In this document: piece by piece, positions 40,495 to 48,148 of the stretch
How the letters are laid out: every line of letters begins with the position of its first letter
Numbering within the stretch: position 1 is the first letter of the stretch
Assembly (NCBI GenBank): GCA_016790965.1
Contig: JAEUNZ010000034.1
Coordinates: 1-64,000 of the forward strand
Length of the DNA stretch: 64,000 bases
Direction: 5' to 3'
From: SSSZ01 sp016790965
GTDB taxonomy: Bacteria > Pseudomonadota > Gammaproteobacteria > Burkholderiales > Rhodocyclaceae
Made by a program: the position numbers and the translations under genes
The notes under the pieces: model-generated
Databases searched by the model: none
Told to the model about the DNA's origin: nothing
What the model saw: the letters and a program-made list of their open reading frames with translations, nothing else

Positions 40495-42333
40495 ATGTCG
40501 CAGCAAACCGAGGATAAGGCTGCCAGCCTGCCCAATCCGGCCGAAATGGCCCAGACCTATGCCGAAGTCGCCCAGCGCGCTTCCCGGCTGCTCACCCAGT
40601 TCATGGAAAAGAAGGCGAAGGACGGCGTGGATGCGCCCTCCGACGAACTCGGGGTCGCCAAGGCCTTCATGGATCTGTCCGCCCATCTGCTGGCCAATCC
40701 CTACAAGCTGGCCCAGACCCAGATGAACATGATGTGGGACTACTTCTCCCTCTGGCAGGGCAGCATGATGAAGATGATGGGCATGCCGGTCACCGGCCCC
40801 GTCGCCGCACCCAAGAAGGGGGACAATCGCTTCCGTGACGAAGACTGGGAACAGCATTTCCTCTTCGATTTCATCAAGCAGTCCTACCTCATCACCGCGC
40901 GCCATCTGCACGACACCGTGAGCGGCGCCGAAGGCCTCGACGAGCACACCCAGCAGAAGGTCAATTTCTTCACCCGTCAGTACATCGACGCCCTGTCACC
41001 GTCCAACTTCGCCCTGACCAATCCGGAGGTGTTCCGCGAAACCGTCAAGAGCCACGGCCAGAACCTTATCAAAGGTCTCAACAACCTGCTGCACGACGTG
41101 GAGCAAGGCGATGGCCAGTTGCGCATCCGCATGACCGATACGGCGGCCTTCGAGATGGGCAAGAACGTGGCCACCACCCCGGGCAAGGTCATCTTCCAGA
41201 ACGAGTTGTTCCAGCTCATCCAGTACGATCCCACCACCAAGGACCAGTACAAGAAGCCCTTCCTCATCGTCCCGCCCTGGATCAACAAGTACTACATCCT
41301 CGATCTGCGCGAAAAGAATTCCTTGGTCAAGTGGGCTACGGATCAGGGCCACACCACCTTCATCATGTCCTGGATCAATCCGGACGAGAAGCTGGCCCAG
41401 AAGAGCTTCGAGAACTACCTGCTGCAAGGCTCCGTGGAAGCCCTCAATCAGGTCTGTGCCCACACCGGCGAGGACAGCGTCAACATGGCCGGTTACTGCC
41501 TGGGCGGTACCCTGCTCATGACCACCCTGGCCTACCTGACGGGCAAGAAGGACAAGCGGGTCAATTCCGCCACCTTCTTCACCACCATGCTCAACTTCTC
41601 CGAGCCCGGCGAACTGGGCGTCTTCCTGGATGAGAACGCCGTGGCCGGCCTGGAAAAGAAGATGAACGAGCGGGGCTACCTGGAGGGCACCGAGATGGCC
41701 GGCACCTTCAACATGCTGAGGGCCAACGACCTCATCTGGTCCTTCGTGGTCAACAACTACCTCATGGGCAAGGATCCCTTCCCCTTCGACCTGCTCTACT
41801 GGAACTCCGATTCCACCCGCATGCCTGCGGCCATGCACAGCTTCTACCTACGCAACATGTACCTGGGCAACAAGCTCAAGGATCCCGGCGGCATCACCCT
41901 GGACGGTGTCAAGATCGACATCAGCAAGGTCAAGACTCCCTGTTATTTCATTTCCACCATCGAGGACCACATCGCCCCGTGGAAGAGCACCTATATGGGG
42001 GCCTGCCTGCCTTCGGGCAAGACCAAGTTTGTGCTGGGCGGGTCCGGTCACATCGCCGGTATCGTCAATCCCCCGGTGGCCAACAAGTACGGCTACTGGG
42101 TCAATGACGCCACCGACGGCAACCTGCCCGAGAGTCCCGAAGACTTCCTGGCCGGCGCCACCCAGAACGCCGGTTCCTGGTGGACCCACTGGCACGCCTG
42201 GGTCACCGGTCTTCCCGGTGGCAGCGCCCAGGTTCCTGCCCGTGCTCCGGGCAAAGGCAAACTCAAGGTGCTCGAGGATGCCCCGGGCAGCTACGTCAAA
42301 TTCCGCCTCGATACCCAGAAGAAGGTGAAGTAA
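40495..42333 (+). CDS. phaC: Class I poly(3-hydroxyalkanoate) synthase
   Basis: A 612-residue PHA synthase polymerising hydroxyacyl-CoA into storage granules. The lipase-like box GYCLGG with catalytic Cys335 is present, as are the catalytic Asp in STIEDHIAPW and the His in LGGSGHIAGIVNPP. The N-terminal PhaC_N domain is full length. No phaA or phaB follows; a thiolase lies at 35519. A strong terminator ends the transcript. Confidence 0.95.
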   Translation: MSQQTEDKAASLPNPAEMAQTYAEVAQRASRLLTQFMEKKAKDGVDAPSDELGVAKAFMDLSAHLLANPYKLAQTQMNMMWDYFSLWQGSMMKMMGMPVTGPVAAPKKGDNRFRDEDWEQHFLFDFIKQSYLITARHLHDTVSGAEGLDEHTQQKVNFFTRQYIDALSPSNFALTNPEVFRETVKSHGQNLIKGLNNLLHDVEQGDGQLRIRMTDTAAFEMGKNVATTPGKVIFQNELFQLIQYDPTTKDQYKKPFLIVPPWINKYYILDLREKNSLVKWATDQGHTTFIMSWINPDEKLAQKSFENYLLQGSVEALNQVCAHTGEDSVNMAGYCLGGTLLMTTLAYLTGKKDKRVNSATFFTTMLNFSEPGELGVFLDENAVAGLEKKMNERGYLEGTEMAGTFNMLRANDLIWSFVVNNYLMGKDPFPFDLLYWNSDSTRMPAAMHSFYLRNMYLGNKLKDPGGITLDGVKIDISKVKTPCYFISTIEDHIAPWKSTYMGACLPSGKTKFVLGGSGHIAGIVNPPVANKYGYWVNDATDGNLPESPEDFLAGATQNAGSWWTHWHAWVTGLPGGSAQVPARAPGKGKLKVLEDAPGSYVKFRLDTQKKVK

Positions 42334-42355
42334 GCGGTGCAGGCTGCTCAGCGAA

Positions 42356-42387
42356 AAGGCCCGCGTCCACGACGCGGGCCTTTTTCT
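42356..42387 (+). terminator. Intrinsic terminator after phaC
   Basis: A 12-base perfect inverted repeat (AAGGCCCGCGTC at 42356-42367 and its complement at 42371-42382) with a 3-base loop is followed by TTTCTTT. It may serve both phaC and the convergent OmpA-like gene. Confidence 0.9.
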
Positions 42388-42429
42388 TTGCTGCGCCCGG
42401 TGCGAGCGCTGGCAGGCCGCAGAAGGGCA

Positions 42430-42900
42430 CTATTGGACGCGAATTTCCACCCGTCGACCTTCTTCGGGGCTGCCGCTGCCCACCGTGGTTTCCGGCTTGC
42501 GCAGCTTGATGCGATCCGCGGCGACGCCGCCGGCGACCAGGGCATCCTTGACCGACTCCGCGCGTTTCCGGGCCAGTTCGGCGTTCTGGGTCGCATCCCC
42601 CGAGGGATCGTGAAAGCCGGAGAGGAGCACGATGGACCCGGTTTTGGCCGCCAGCGCTTCGAGGGTACGCCCCACGACCGCCTGGTCGGCGGCGTCGAGT
42701 TGGGCCTTGCCCACGGCAAAATACACCTTGGCCAGGGCCTCGCCCACGGGAGCGACTTCGCCTTCTACTGCTGGCGCCTGGGGTACGACCGCGCCCTTGC
42801 CTGCACTGGCACCGTAGATGGCCGCTGCGGCTGCCAGCATGATGCCGGCCAGTGCGCCCACAAATACTGCTGTGTTCTCGTCGTCGTCGTTTGCTGCCAT
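42430..42900 (-). CDS. OmpA-family membrane protein
   Basis: A 156-residue protein with an N-terminal membrane segment (AVFVGALAGIMLAAAAAIYG) and a C-terminal OmpA-like domain (VYFAVGKAQLDAADQAVVGR, SGFHDPSGDATQNAELARKR, GRRVEIRV), which binds peptidoglycan. The usual Asp of the diaminopimelate-binding loop appears within the HDPSGD segment. It stands alone, convergent with phaC. Confidence 0.82.
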   Translation of the reverse strand: MAANDDDENTAVFVGALAGIMLAAAAAIYGASAGKGAVVPQAPAVEGEVAPVGEALAKVYFAVGKAQLDAADQAVVGRTLEALAAKTGSIVLLSGFHDPSGDATQNAELARKRAESVKDALVAGGVAADRIKLRKPETTVGSGSPEEGRRVEIRVQ

Positions 42901-43131
42901 GGCGTTCTACCCTTCGCAAAAAAATGGAACGGCGATTGTAGCCTGACTACGGTATGAGCAGCCCGTGTAGCGCGCTTGTCGAAGTCCTCCGGAATTTCCG
43001 TGTGAGGAGCTTCGCGTCACTCGCCCAAGTGCGAAGGGGGAGCGATGCAACCGCTTGCAAATCGGGGGGTCGAACGAGCGTCGGCCACGCATCCCTTACC
43101 GCCGGCCGGCCCATTCTCAAGGAGGCCCGCC

Positions 43132-43425
43132 ATGTTTGAATCCCCTGTCGTCAGCGTCCACATCCCCCTGGCTCTGCGCTGCCATACCGGAGGCGCCGAG
43201 GAAGTCACCGTCAGTGGAGATACCGTGGGCGAAGCCTTCTCTGCCCTTGACCACGAACATCCCGGCGTGCTGGGCCGAGTCCTCGAACCCGGATCGGCCG
43301 CGCCGCGCGAGGGCTATCGCATCTTCTTGGGCGGCCAGAACATCATGGTCCTACAGGGACTGGATACCCCGATCGGAACCGAGGAGGTCGTGAGCATCGT
43401 CGCCCCGGCCGGTCCATCCACCTGA
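43132..43425 (+). CDS. MoaD/ThiS-family ubiquitin-like protein with altered tail
   Basis: A 97-residue beta-grasp protein starting MFESPVVSVHIPLALRCHTG, with TVGEAFSALDHEHPGVLGRV and GYRIFLGGQNI, as in stand-alone MoaD/ThiS-like sulfur carriers. Functional carriers end in Gly-Gly; this one ends APAGPST. The stop TGA shares its last base with the start of the 161-bp element at 43425, so the element may have changed the C-terminus. The ATG at 43132 follows a GGAGG box closely. Confidence 0.78.
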   Translation: MFESPVVSVHIPLALRCHTGGAEEVTVSGDTVGEAFSALDHEHPGVLGRVLEPGSAAPREGYRIFLGGQNIMVLQGLDTPIGTEEVVSIVAPAGPST

Positions 43426-43585
43426 GAGCCTGTGAAAATTTCTTCCGCCCCCGCTCGTCATTCCCCGCTGCGCCCGCTCGGCGTTGCCAATGCTCGCCAT
43501 AGCCCGAGCTATGGCTGTGCTTGGCGCCTTGATCGTGCACACCTGGGCATGCCACTCGGGTGCGCCCGAACAATTCACAGGCTCT
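43425..43585. repeat. 161-bp terminal-inverted-repeat element, family II copy B
   Basis: Terminal repeats AGAGCCTGTGAA at 43425-43436 and TTCACAGGCTCT at 43574-43585 are perfect over 12 bases. It is homologous along its length to 36719-36879, in inverted orientation. The central palindrome is GCCATAGC-CCGA-GCTATGGC at 43496-43515. It lies between the MoaD-like gene and liuC and shares the last base of the MoaD-like stop codon. It encodes no convincing protein. Confidence 0.84.
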
Positions 43586-43679
43586 GAGGCTTGGTCGATC
43601 ATTCCTGGGCTCCCTGGCCTGACCGGTTTTCTGAACCCCTGAGTTCAGAGAACGCCGTTGCGTGAAGAAGCCCAGATCC

Positions 43680-44471
43680 ATGCCCTACCAAACCCTCGAA
43701 CTGGAATCCGCCGGTCCCGTCACCACCCTGTGGATGAACCGCCCCACGGCTCACAATGCCTTCGACGAAACCCTCATCGCCGATCTCACCGCCGCCTGCC
43801 GCACTCTGGACGCCGACCCGACGGTGCGGGTGGTGATCCTCGCCGGCCGCGGTAAGAGCTTTTCTGCCGGAGCAGACCTGAACTGGATGCAGCGGGCGTC
43901 CGCCCAAGGCGTCGATGAAAACCTCGCCGACGCCCGTGCCCTCGCCCACATGCTGCGCACCCTGGCCGAGATGAAAAAGCCCACCATCGCCCGCATCCAG
44001 GGCGCCGCCCTGGGTGGGGGCATGGGCCTGGCGGCGGCCTGTGACATCGCCGTGGCTTCGGCTGACGCCGTCTTTGCCACCTCCGAAGTGCGTCTGGGCA
44101 TCATCCCGGCAACCATTTCTCCCTACGTATTGCGCGCCATAGGCGCCCGCCAGGCCCTGCGCTACTTCCAGACCGGCGAGCGGATGGACGCCGCCCGGGC
44201 CAAGGAAATCGGCCTGGTGCACGAAGTTGTCGCCCCGGACCAGCTCGACGCCAAGGTGGCGGAGATCGCCGCAGCCCTCCTGCTCGGCGGTCCCCTGGCC
44301 CAGGCCGCCGCCAAGGAGCTGATCCGGGCGGTCGATCACCAGCCGGTCAACGACAATCTGCTCGAAGACACCGCCCACCGCATCGCCCACCTGCGGGCCA
44401 CGCCGGAGGGCCGGGAGGGCGTTGCCGCGTTTCTGGAAAAGCGCTCGCCCGCCTGGGTGCGAAAGGACTGA
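43680..44471 (+). CDS. liuC: Methylglutaconyl-CoA hydratase (crotonase family)
   Basis: A 263-residue crotonase-fold enzyme with SFSAGADLNWMQRA (the oxyanion-hole and AU-binding-type Asn-Trp segment typical of LiuC) and GAALGGGMGLAAACDIAVAS. It should hydrate 3-methylglutaconyl-CoA to HMG-CoA. The ATG at 43680 fits the family; a GTG at 43662 would add six residues. liuD follows, after a duplicated start region. Confidence 0.88.
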   Translation: MPYQTLELESAGPVTTLWMNRPTAHNAFDETLIADLTAACRTLDADPTVRVVILAGRGKSFSAGADLNWMQRASAQGVDENLADARALAHMLRTLAEMKKPTIARIQGAALGGGMGLAAACDIAVASADAVFATSEVRLGIIPATISPYVLRAIGARQALRYFQTGERMDAARAKEIGLVHEVVAPDQLDAKVAEIAAALLLGGPLAQAAAKELIRAVDHQPVNDNLLEDTAHRIAHLRATPEGREGVAAFLEKRSPAWVRKD

Positions 44472-44473
44472 GC

Positions 44474-44591
44474 GTGTTCGAGAAAATCCTCATCGCCAAC
44501 CGAGGTGACCAGCCCCGCAGGGGCGCAGCGACGCAGTCACATCGCCGGAGAGCGCGCAGCGCTCTGGCGATCTCGCCCCGGAGAGCCGCCT
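44474..44591 (+). repeat. Duplicated liuD start and hairpin-rich leader
   Basis: 44474-44505 repeats the first ten or so codons of liuD (44592-44623). The copies differ at several bases that all fall at third codon positions. The first copy is out of frame with the gene and ends after 41 codons at 44597-44599. The insert between them contains AGAGCGC/GCGCTCT and GCCCC/GGGGC hairpins. Its end, 44567-44581, is the exact complement of 44618-44632 inside liuD, so the start codon would sit in the loop of a 15-bp stem. Confidence 0.8.
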
Positions 44592-46595
44592 GTGTTTGAA
44601 AAAATCCTTATCGCCAACCGGGGCGAGATCGCTTGCAGGATCTTCCGCACCGCCCGCCGCCTGGGTATACGCACCGTGGCGGTCTATTCCGAGGCCGACG
44701 TTGAGGCCCGCCCTGTGCGCCTGGCCGACGAGGCGGTGCTGCTTGGCCCGCCAGCCCCCCGGGATTCCTATCTGGCTGGTGAAAAGATCATCGCCGCCGC
44801 CCAGCGCACCGGCGCCCAGGCCATCCACCCGGGTTACGGCTTTCTCGCCGAGAACGCCGATTTCGCCGAGGCCTGCGCCGCTGCGGGTCTGACATTCATC
44901 GGCCCGCCGCCTGCAGCGATTCGGGCCATGGGCTCCAAGGCGGCGGCCAAGGCGCTGATGGCGGCGGCCGGAGTGCCCGTTACCCCGGGCTTCCACGGCG
45001 ACGACCAGGACGCCGCCCGCCTGCAGCAGGAGGCCGATGCCCTCGGCTACCCGCTCCTGATCAAGGCGACGGCCGGCGGCGGCGGCAAGGGCATGCGGCG
45101 GGTGGAACGGAGCACGGATTTTCCGGATGCTCTGGCCGCCTGCCAGCGGGAGGCCGCCGCCGGCTTCGGCGATGCCCGGGTGCTGCTGGAACAGGTCGTC
45201 GTTCGGCCCCGCCACGTCGAAATCCAGGTCTTCGCCGACGGTCACGGCAATTGCGTCCATCTCTTCGAGCGGGATTGCTCGGTGCAGCGCCGCCACCAGA
45301 AGGTGCTGGAGGAGGCTCCGGCGCCTGGCATGACGCCGGAGCGGCGCGCCGCCATGGGCCAGGCCGCCGTCGCCGCCGCCCGGGCCGTGGGCTACGTCGG
45401 CGCGGGCACGGTGGAGTTCATCGCTTGCCAGGACGGCGGCTTCTATTTCATGGAGATGAACACCCGTCTGCAGGTGGAGCACCCGGTCACCGAAATGGTC
45501 ACCGGCCAGGATCTGGTGGAATGGCAGTTGCGCGTGGCGGCCGGGGAGCCGCTGCCGCACACCCAGGAGCGACTGGCACTCCGCGGCCACGCCATCGAGG
45601 CCCGGCTCTACGCCGAGGACGCCGACCAAGGCTTTCTCCCCGCCAGCGGGCGGCTGGCGAGTCTCAACTTCCCCCGGGAAGGCCTCCACGTGCGCGTCGA
45701 TGCCGGCGTGGACGAGGGCGACGTCATCACCCCCCACTACGATCCCCTGCTCGCCAAGCTCATCGTCTGGGACGAAGACCGGGAGCGGGCCCTGGCCCGC
45801 CTGCGCCTGGCCCTCGCCGACACCCAGGTGGCCGGCGTCATTACCAATGCCGGCTTCCTCTCCCGCCTGGCGGCCTGCCCGGCCTTCGCCGGGGCCGATC
45901 TGGACACCGGACTCATCGAGCGTCAGCACGACTTTCTTTTCCCGGACCCCCAGGCCCTGCCGCGGGATGTGCTGCTGGTGGCCGCCGTCGGCGAACTGCT
46001 GTGGGAGCGCGACAACGCCCGGGAGGCGGCGCGGGCCAGCGGCGACCCGGGCTCCCCCTGGCATGCCCGGGACGGTTGGCGCCTGAATCTTTCTTCCACC
46101 CGCATCCTGGGCTTTCGCAGCGGCGACACCCTGATCGAGGCCCGGGTGCGCTACGACCGGGAGCATTGGCACATCACCCTCGACGGGGTGAGCAGCATCG
46201 CCCGCGGCCACAAGCTGGAAGGCGACCGCCTGACCGTGGAAGCGGACGACCGGCGCCTGCCGGCCCGCGTCGTCGCCGTGGACGACAAGCGCTACGTCTT
46301 TCTCGGCGGCATGACCTACGTGCTGCGGCGGGACGACCCCCTGCATCTGGTGCCAGCCGGCGGCCATGCCGGCGGCGGCTTCACCGCCCCCATGCCGGGC
46401 AAGGTGGCGGCCCTGCTGGCGCCCCTCGGCCAGCGGGTGGAAAAGGGCGCGCCGCTGCTCATCCTGGAAGCCATGAAGATGGAGCACACCCTCACGGCAC
46501 CGGAGGCCGGCACCGTCGCCGCCTTCCGCTTCGCCCCCGGCGAGCAGGTGGAAGAAGGAGCGGTGCTCCTTGAATTCCGGGCGGCCGAAGGCTAG
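44592..46595 (+). CDS. liuD: Methylcrotonyl-CoA carboxylase, biotin-carrying (alpha) subunit
   Basis: A 667-residue biotin carboxylase plus biotin carrier. The order is N-domain FEKILIANRGEIACRIFRTA, ATP-grasp with KATAGGGGKGMRRV and EMNTRLQVEHPVTEM, the BT linker, and the C-terminal biotinyl site LEAMKMEHT. It carboxylates methylcrotonyl-CoA with LiuB. GTG 44592 is preferred because the protein begins at the conserved FEKILIANRG; upstream GTG 44505 would add 29 residues from the leader. The leader carries a duplicated start. Confidence 0.92.
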   Translation: MFEKILIANRGEIACRIFRTARRLGIRTVAVYSEADVEARPVRLADEAVLLGPPAPRDSYLAGEKIIAAAQRTGAQAIHPGYGFLAENADFAEACAAAGLTFIGPPPAAIRAMGSKAAAKALMAAAGVPVTPGFHGDDQDAARLQQEADALGYPLLIKATAGGGGKGMRRVERSTDFPDALAACQREAAAGFGDARVLLEQVVVRPRHVEIQVFADGHGNCVHLFERDCSVQRRHQKVLEEAPAPGMTPERRAAMGQAAVAAARAVGYVGAGTVEFIACQDGGFYFMEMNTRLQVEHPVTEMVTGQDLVEWQLRVAAGEPLPHTQERLALRGHAIEARLYAEDADQGFLPASGRLASLNFPREGLHVRVDAGVDEGDVITPHYDPLLAKLIVWDEDRERALARLRLALADTQVAGVITNAGFLSRLAACPAFAGADLDTGLIERQHDFLFPDPQALPRDVLLVAAVGELLWERDNAREAARASGDPGSPWHARDGWRLNLSSTRILGFRSGDTLIEARVRYDREHWHITLDGVSSIARGHKLEGDRLTVEADDRRLPARVVAVDDKRYVFLGGMTYVLRRDDPLHLVPAGGHAGGGFTAPMPGKVAALLAPLGQRVEKGAPLLILEAMKMEHTLTAPEAGTVAAFRFAPGEQVEEGAVLLEFRAAEG

Positions 46596-46603
46596 TATTA
46601 CAA

Positions 46604-46613
46604 CCGTTATAAC
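46604..46613. promoter_or_regulatory. Palindrome at the toxin-antitoxin promoter
   Basis: CGTTATAACG is a perfect 10-base palindrome in an AT-rich patch between liuD and the antitoxin start. It is a plausible combined -10 and operator for autoregulation by the AbrB-like antitoxin. Confidence 0.4.
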
Positions 46614-46631
46614 GTTTTGCCAGAGCCCGCC

Positions 46632-46856
46632 ATGCATGCCCTCAAACTGACCCAGATCGGCAATTCCGTCGGCCTCGTGCTGCCCAAGGAACTCCTCGCC
46701 CGCCTGCGGGTAGAAAAAGGCGACACGGTCTACGTCACCGAATCGCCCCAGGGCGTTTCCATCACCCCCTACGATCCCAGCATTGCCGACCAGCTTGCGG
46801 AAGGCCGCGAGTTCATGCGCGAGTACCGCGACGCCTTCCACGCCCTGGCCAAGTAA
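46632..46856 (+). CDS. AbrB/MazE-type antitoxin
   Basis: A 74-residue protein starting MHALKLTQIGNSVGLVLPKE with LLARLRVEKGDTVYVTESPQ, the swapped-hairpin AbrB/SpoVT DNA-binding pattern of MazE- and Phd-like antitoxins. The C-terminal half is probably the toxin-neutralising arm. The toxin GTG follows its TAA directly. The ATG at 46632 is preferred over an upstream TTG. Confidence 0.85.
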   Translation: MHALKLTQIGNSVGLVLPKELLARLRVEKGDTVYVTESPQGVSITPYDPSIADQLAEGREFMREYRDAFHALAK

Positions 46857-47246
46857 GTGGGCTTTCGCTGGCTCGATCCCCAGGCCCTCGTTCTCTTGCA
46901 CGACGAGAGTCTGGCCATCCACGGCGGGGCGCCGGGCGTCCGTGACCAGGGCCTGTTCGAATCGGCCCTTGGCCGCCCGGCAAATCTCGCCGCCTACGGC
47001 GATCCCGACGTGTTCGACTGCGCCGCGTCCTACGCCTACGGCCTGGCCAAGAACCATCCCTTCGTCGATGGCAATAAACGAGCCGCCTTCCTGGCCGCCG
47101 GCCTGTTTCTGCGCCTCAACGGCCATCGCCTCGTGGCAAGCCAGGTAGACGCCGTTCAGACCGTGCTCGCCCTCGCCGCCGGCGACCTGGACGAAGCCGC
47201 CTTCGCCGCCTGGCTGCGGGCCGGCAGCCAGGAATACCGCCCATGA
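46857..47246 (+). CDS. doc: Doc-type (Fic fold) toxin
   Basis: A 129-residue death-on-curing family protein with the Fic motif HPFVDGNKRAAF (His67, Asn73, Lys74, Arg75). Doc toxins phosphorylate elongation factor Tu and stop translation. It starts with GTG immediately after the antitoxin stop, and its own stop overlaps the liuE start (ATGA). The pair is therefore embedded in the liuC-liuD-liuE transcript and toxin translation may be coupled to liuE. Confidence 0.88.
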   Translation: MGFRWLDPQALVLLHDESLAIHGGAPGVRDQGLFESALGRPANLAAYGDPDVFDCAASYAYGLAKNHPFVDGNKRAAFLAAGLFLRLNGHRLVASQVDAVQTVLALAAGDLDEAAFAAWLRAGSQEYRP

Positions 47247-48148
47247 CCCTGCCCGAGCGCGTGCGCATCGTCGAAGTCGGCCCCCGGGACGGCCTGCAGA
47301 ACGAGAAGCAGCTCGTCCCCACCGCCACCAAGGTCGAGTTGATCGAACGCCTGGCCGCCGCCGGCCTGCCGGCGGTGGAGGCCACAGCCTTCGTCTCCCC
47401 GAAGTGGGTGCCGCAGATGGGCGACGCCGCCGAGGTCATGCGCAGCCTCACCCGCCGCCCCGGTGTGGCCTACCCGGTTCTGGTGCCCAACCTGAAGGGC
47501 TTCGACGCGGCGGTGGAAGCCGGCGCCACCGAGGTGGCGGTGTTCGCCGCGGCCTCCGAAGCCTTTTCGCACAAGAACATCAACTGCTCGGTGGCCGAGA
47601 GCCTGAAACGCTTCGAGCCCGTCATCTGCGCCGCCACCGCCCTCGATCTCAAGGTGCGGGGCTACGTCTCCTGCGTGGTCGGCTGCCCCTACGAGGGAGC
47701 GGTGGCGCCGGAGAAAGTCGCCGCCGTCGCCCGTACCCTGGCCGCCATGGGCTGCTACGAAGTTTCTCTGGGCGACACCATCGGCGTCGGCAACCCGGCC
47801 TCGGTCAGCCGCCTGATCGAGGCCTGCGCCCGGGAAGTCCCCATCAAGCGCCTTGCCGGCCATTACCACGACACCTACGGCATGGCCGTCGCCAACATCC
47901 ACGCCTCCCTGCAACTGGGCATGGCCAGCTTCGATAGTTCCGTTGCCGGGCTGGGCGGCTGCCCCTACGCGCCCGGCGCCAGCGGCAACGTGGCCACCGA
48001 GGACGTGCTCTGGCTCCTGGCGGGGCTGGGCATTCCCACGGGCGTCGATCTGGACGCCCTGGTGGCCGTCGGGATCTGGATATCGGAAGTCCTCGGTCGC
48101 CCCAGCGCCTCCCGTGCCGGCCGCGCCCTGGCTGCAAGAGGCGACTGA
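47243..48148 (+). CDS. liuE: Hydroxymethylglutaryl-CoA lyase
   Basis: A 301-residue TIM-barrel lyase cleaving HMG-CoA to acetyl-CoA and acetoacetate, the last step of the liu pathway. VEVGPRDGLQNEKQ, YVSCVVGCPYEG, GDTIGVGNP and the active-site loop GGCPYAPGASGNVATEDV are intact. It overlaps doc upstream and the next unknown gene downstream by a few bases. Confidence 0.93.
   Translation: MTLPERVRIVEVGPRDGLQNEKQLVPTATKVELIERLAAAGLPAVEATAFVSPKWVPQMGDAAEVMRSLTRRPGVAYPVLVPNLKGFDAAVEAGATEVAVFAAASEAFSHKNINCSVAESLKRFEPVICAATALDLKVRGYVSCVVGCPYEGAVAPEKVAAVARTLAAMGCYEVSLGDTIGVGNPASVSRLIEACAREVPIKRLAGHYHDTYGMAVANIHASLQLGMASFDSSVAGLGGCPYAPGASGNVATEDVLWLLAGLGIPTGVDLDALVAVGIWISEVLGRPSASRAGRALAARGD

Noticed and set aside
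43351..43602. 83-residue ORF on the minus strand across the second 161-bp element
   Set aside because: It resembles the peptide read from the other element only because the DNA is repeated. It has no ribosome-binding site or protein features.
44490..47126. 878-residue open frame on the minus strand
   Set aside because: It is antisense to liuD and the antitoxin/doc genes, which have full family motifs. The long frame is a by-product of high GC and lacks recognisable domains.
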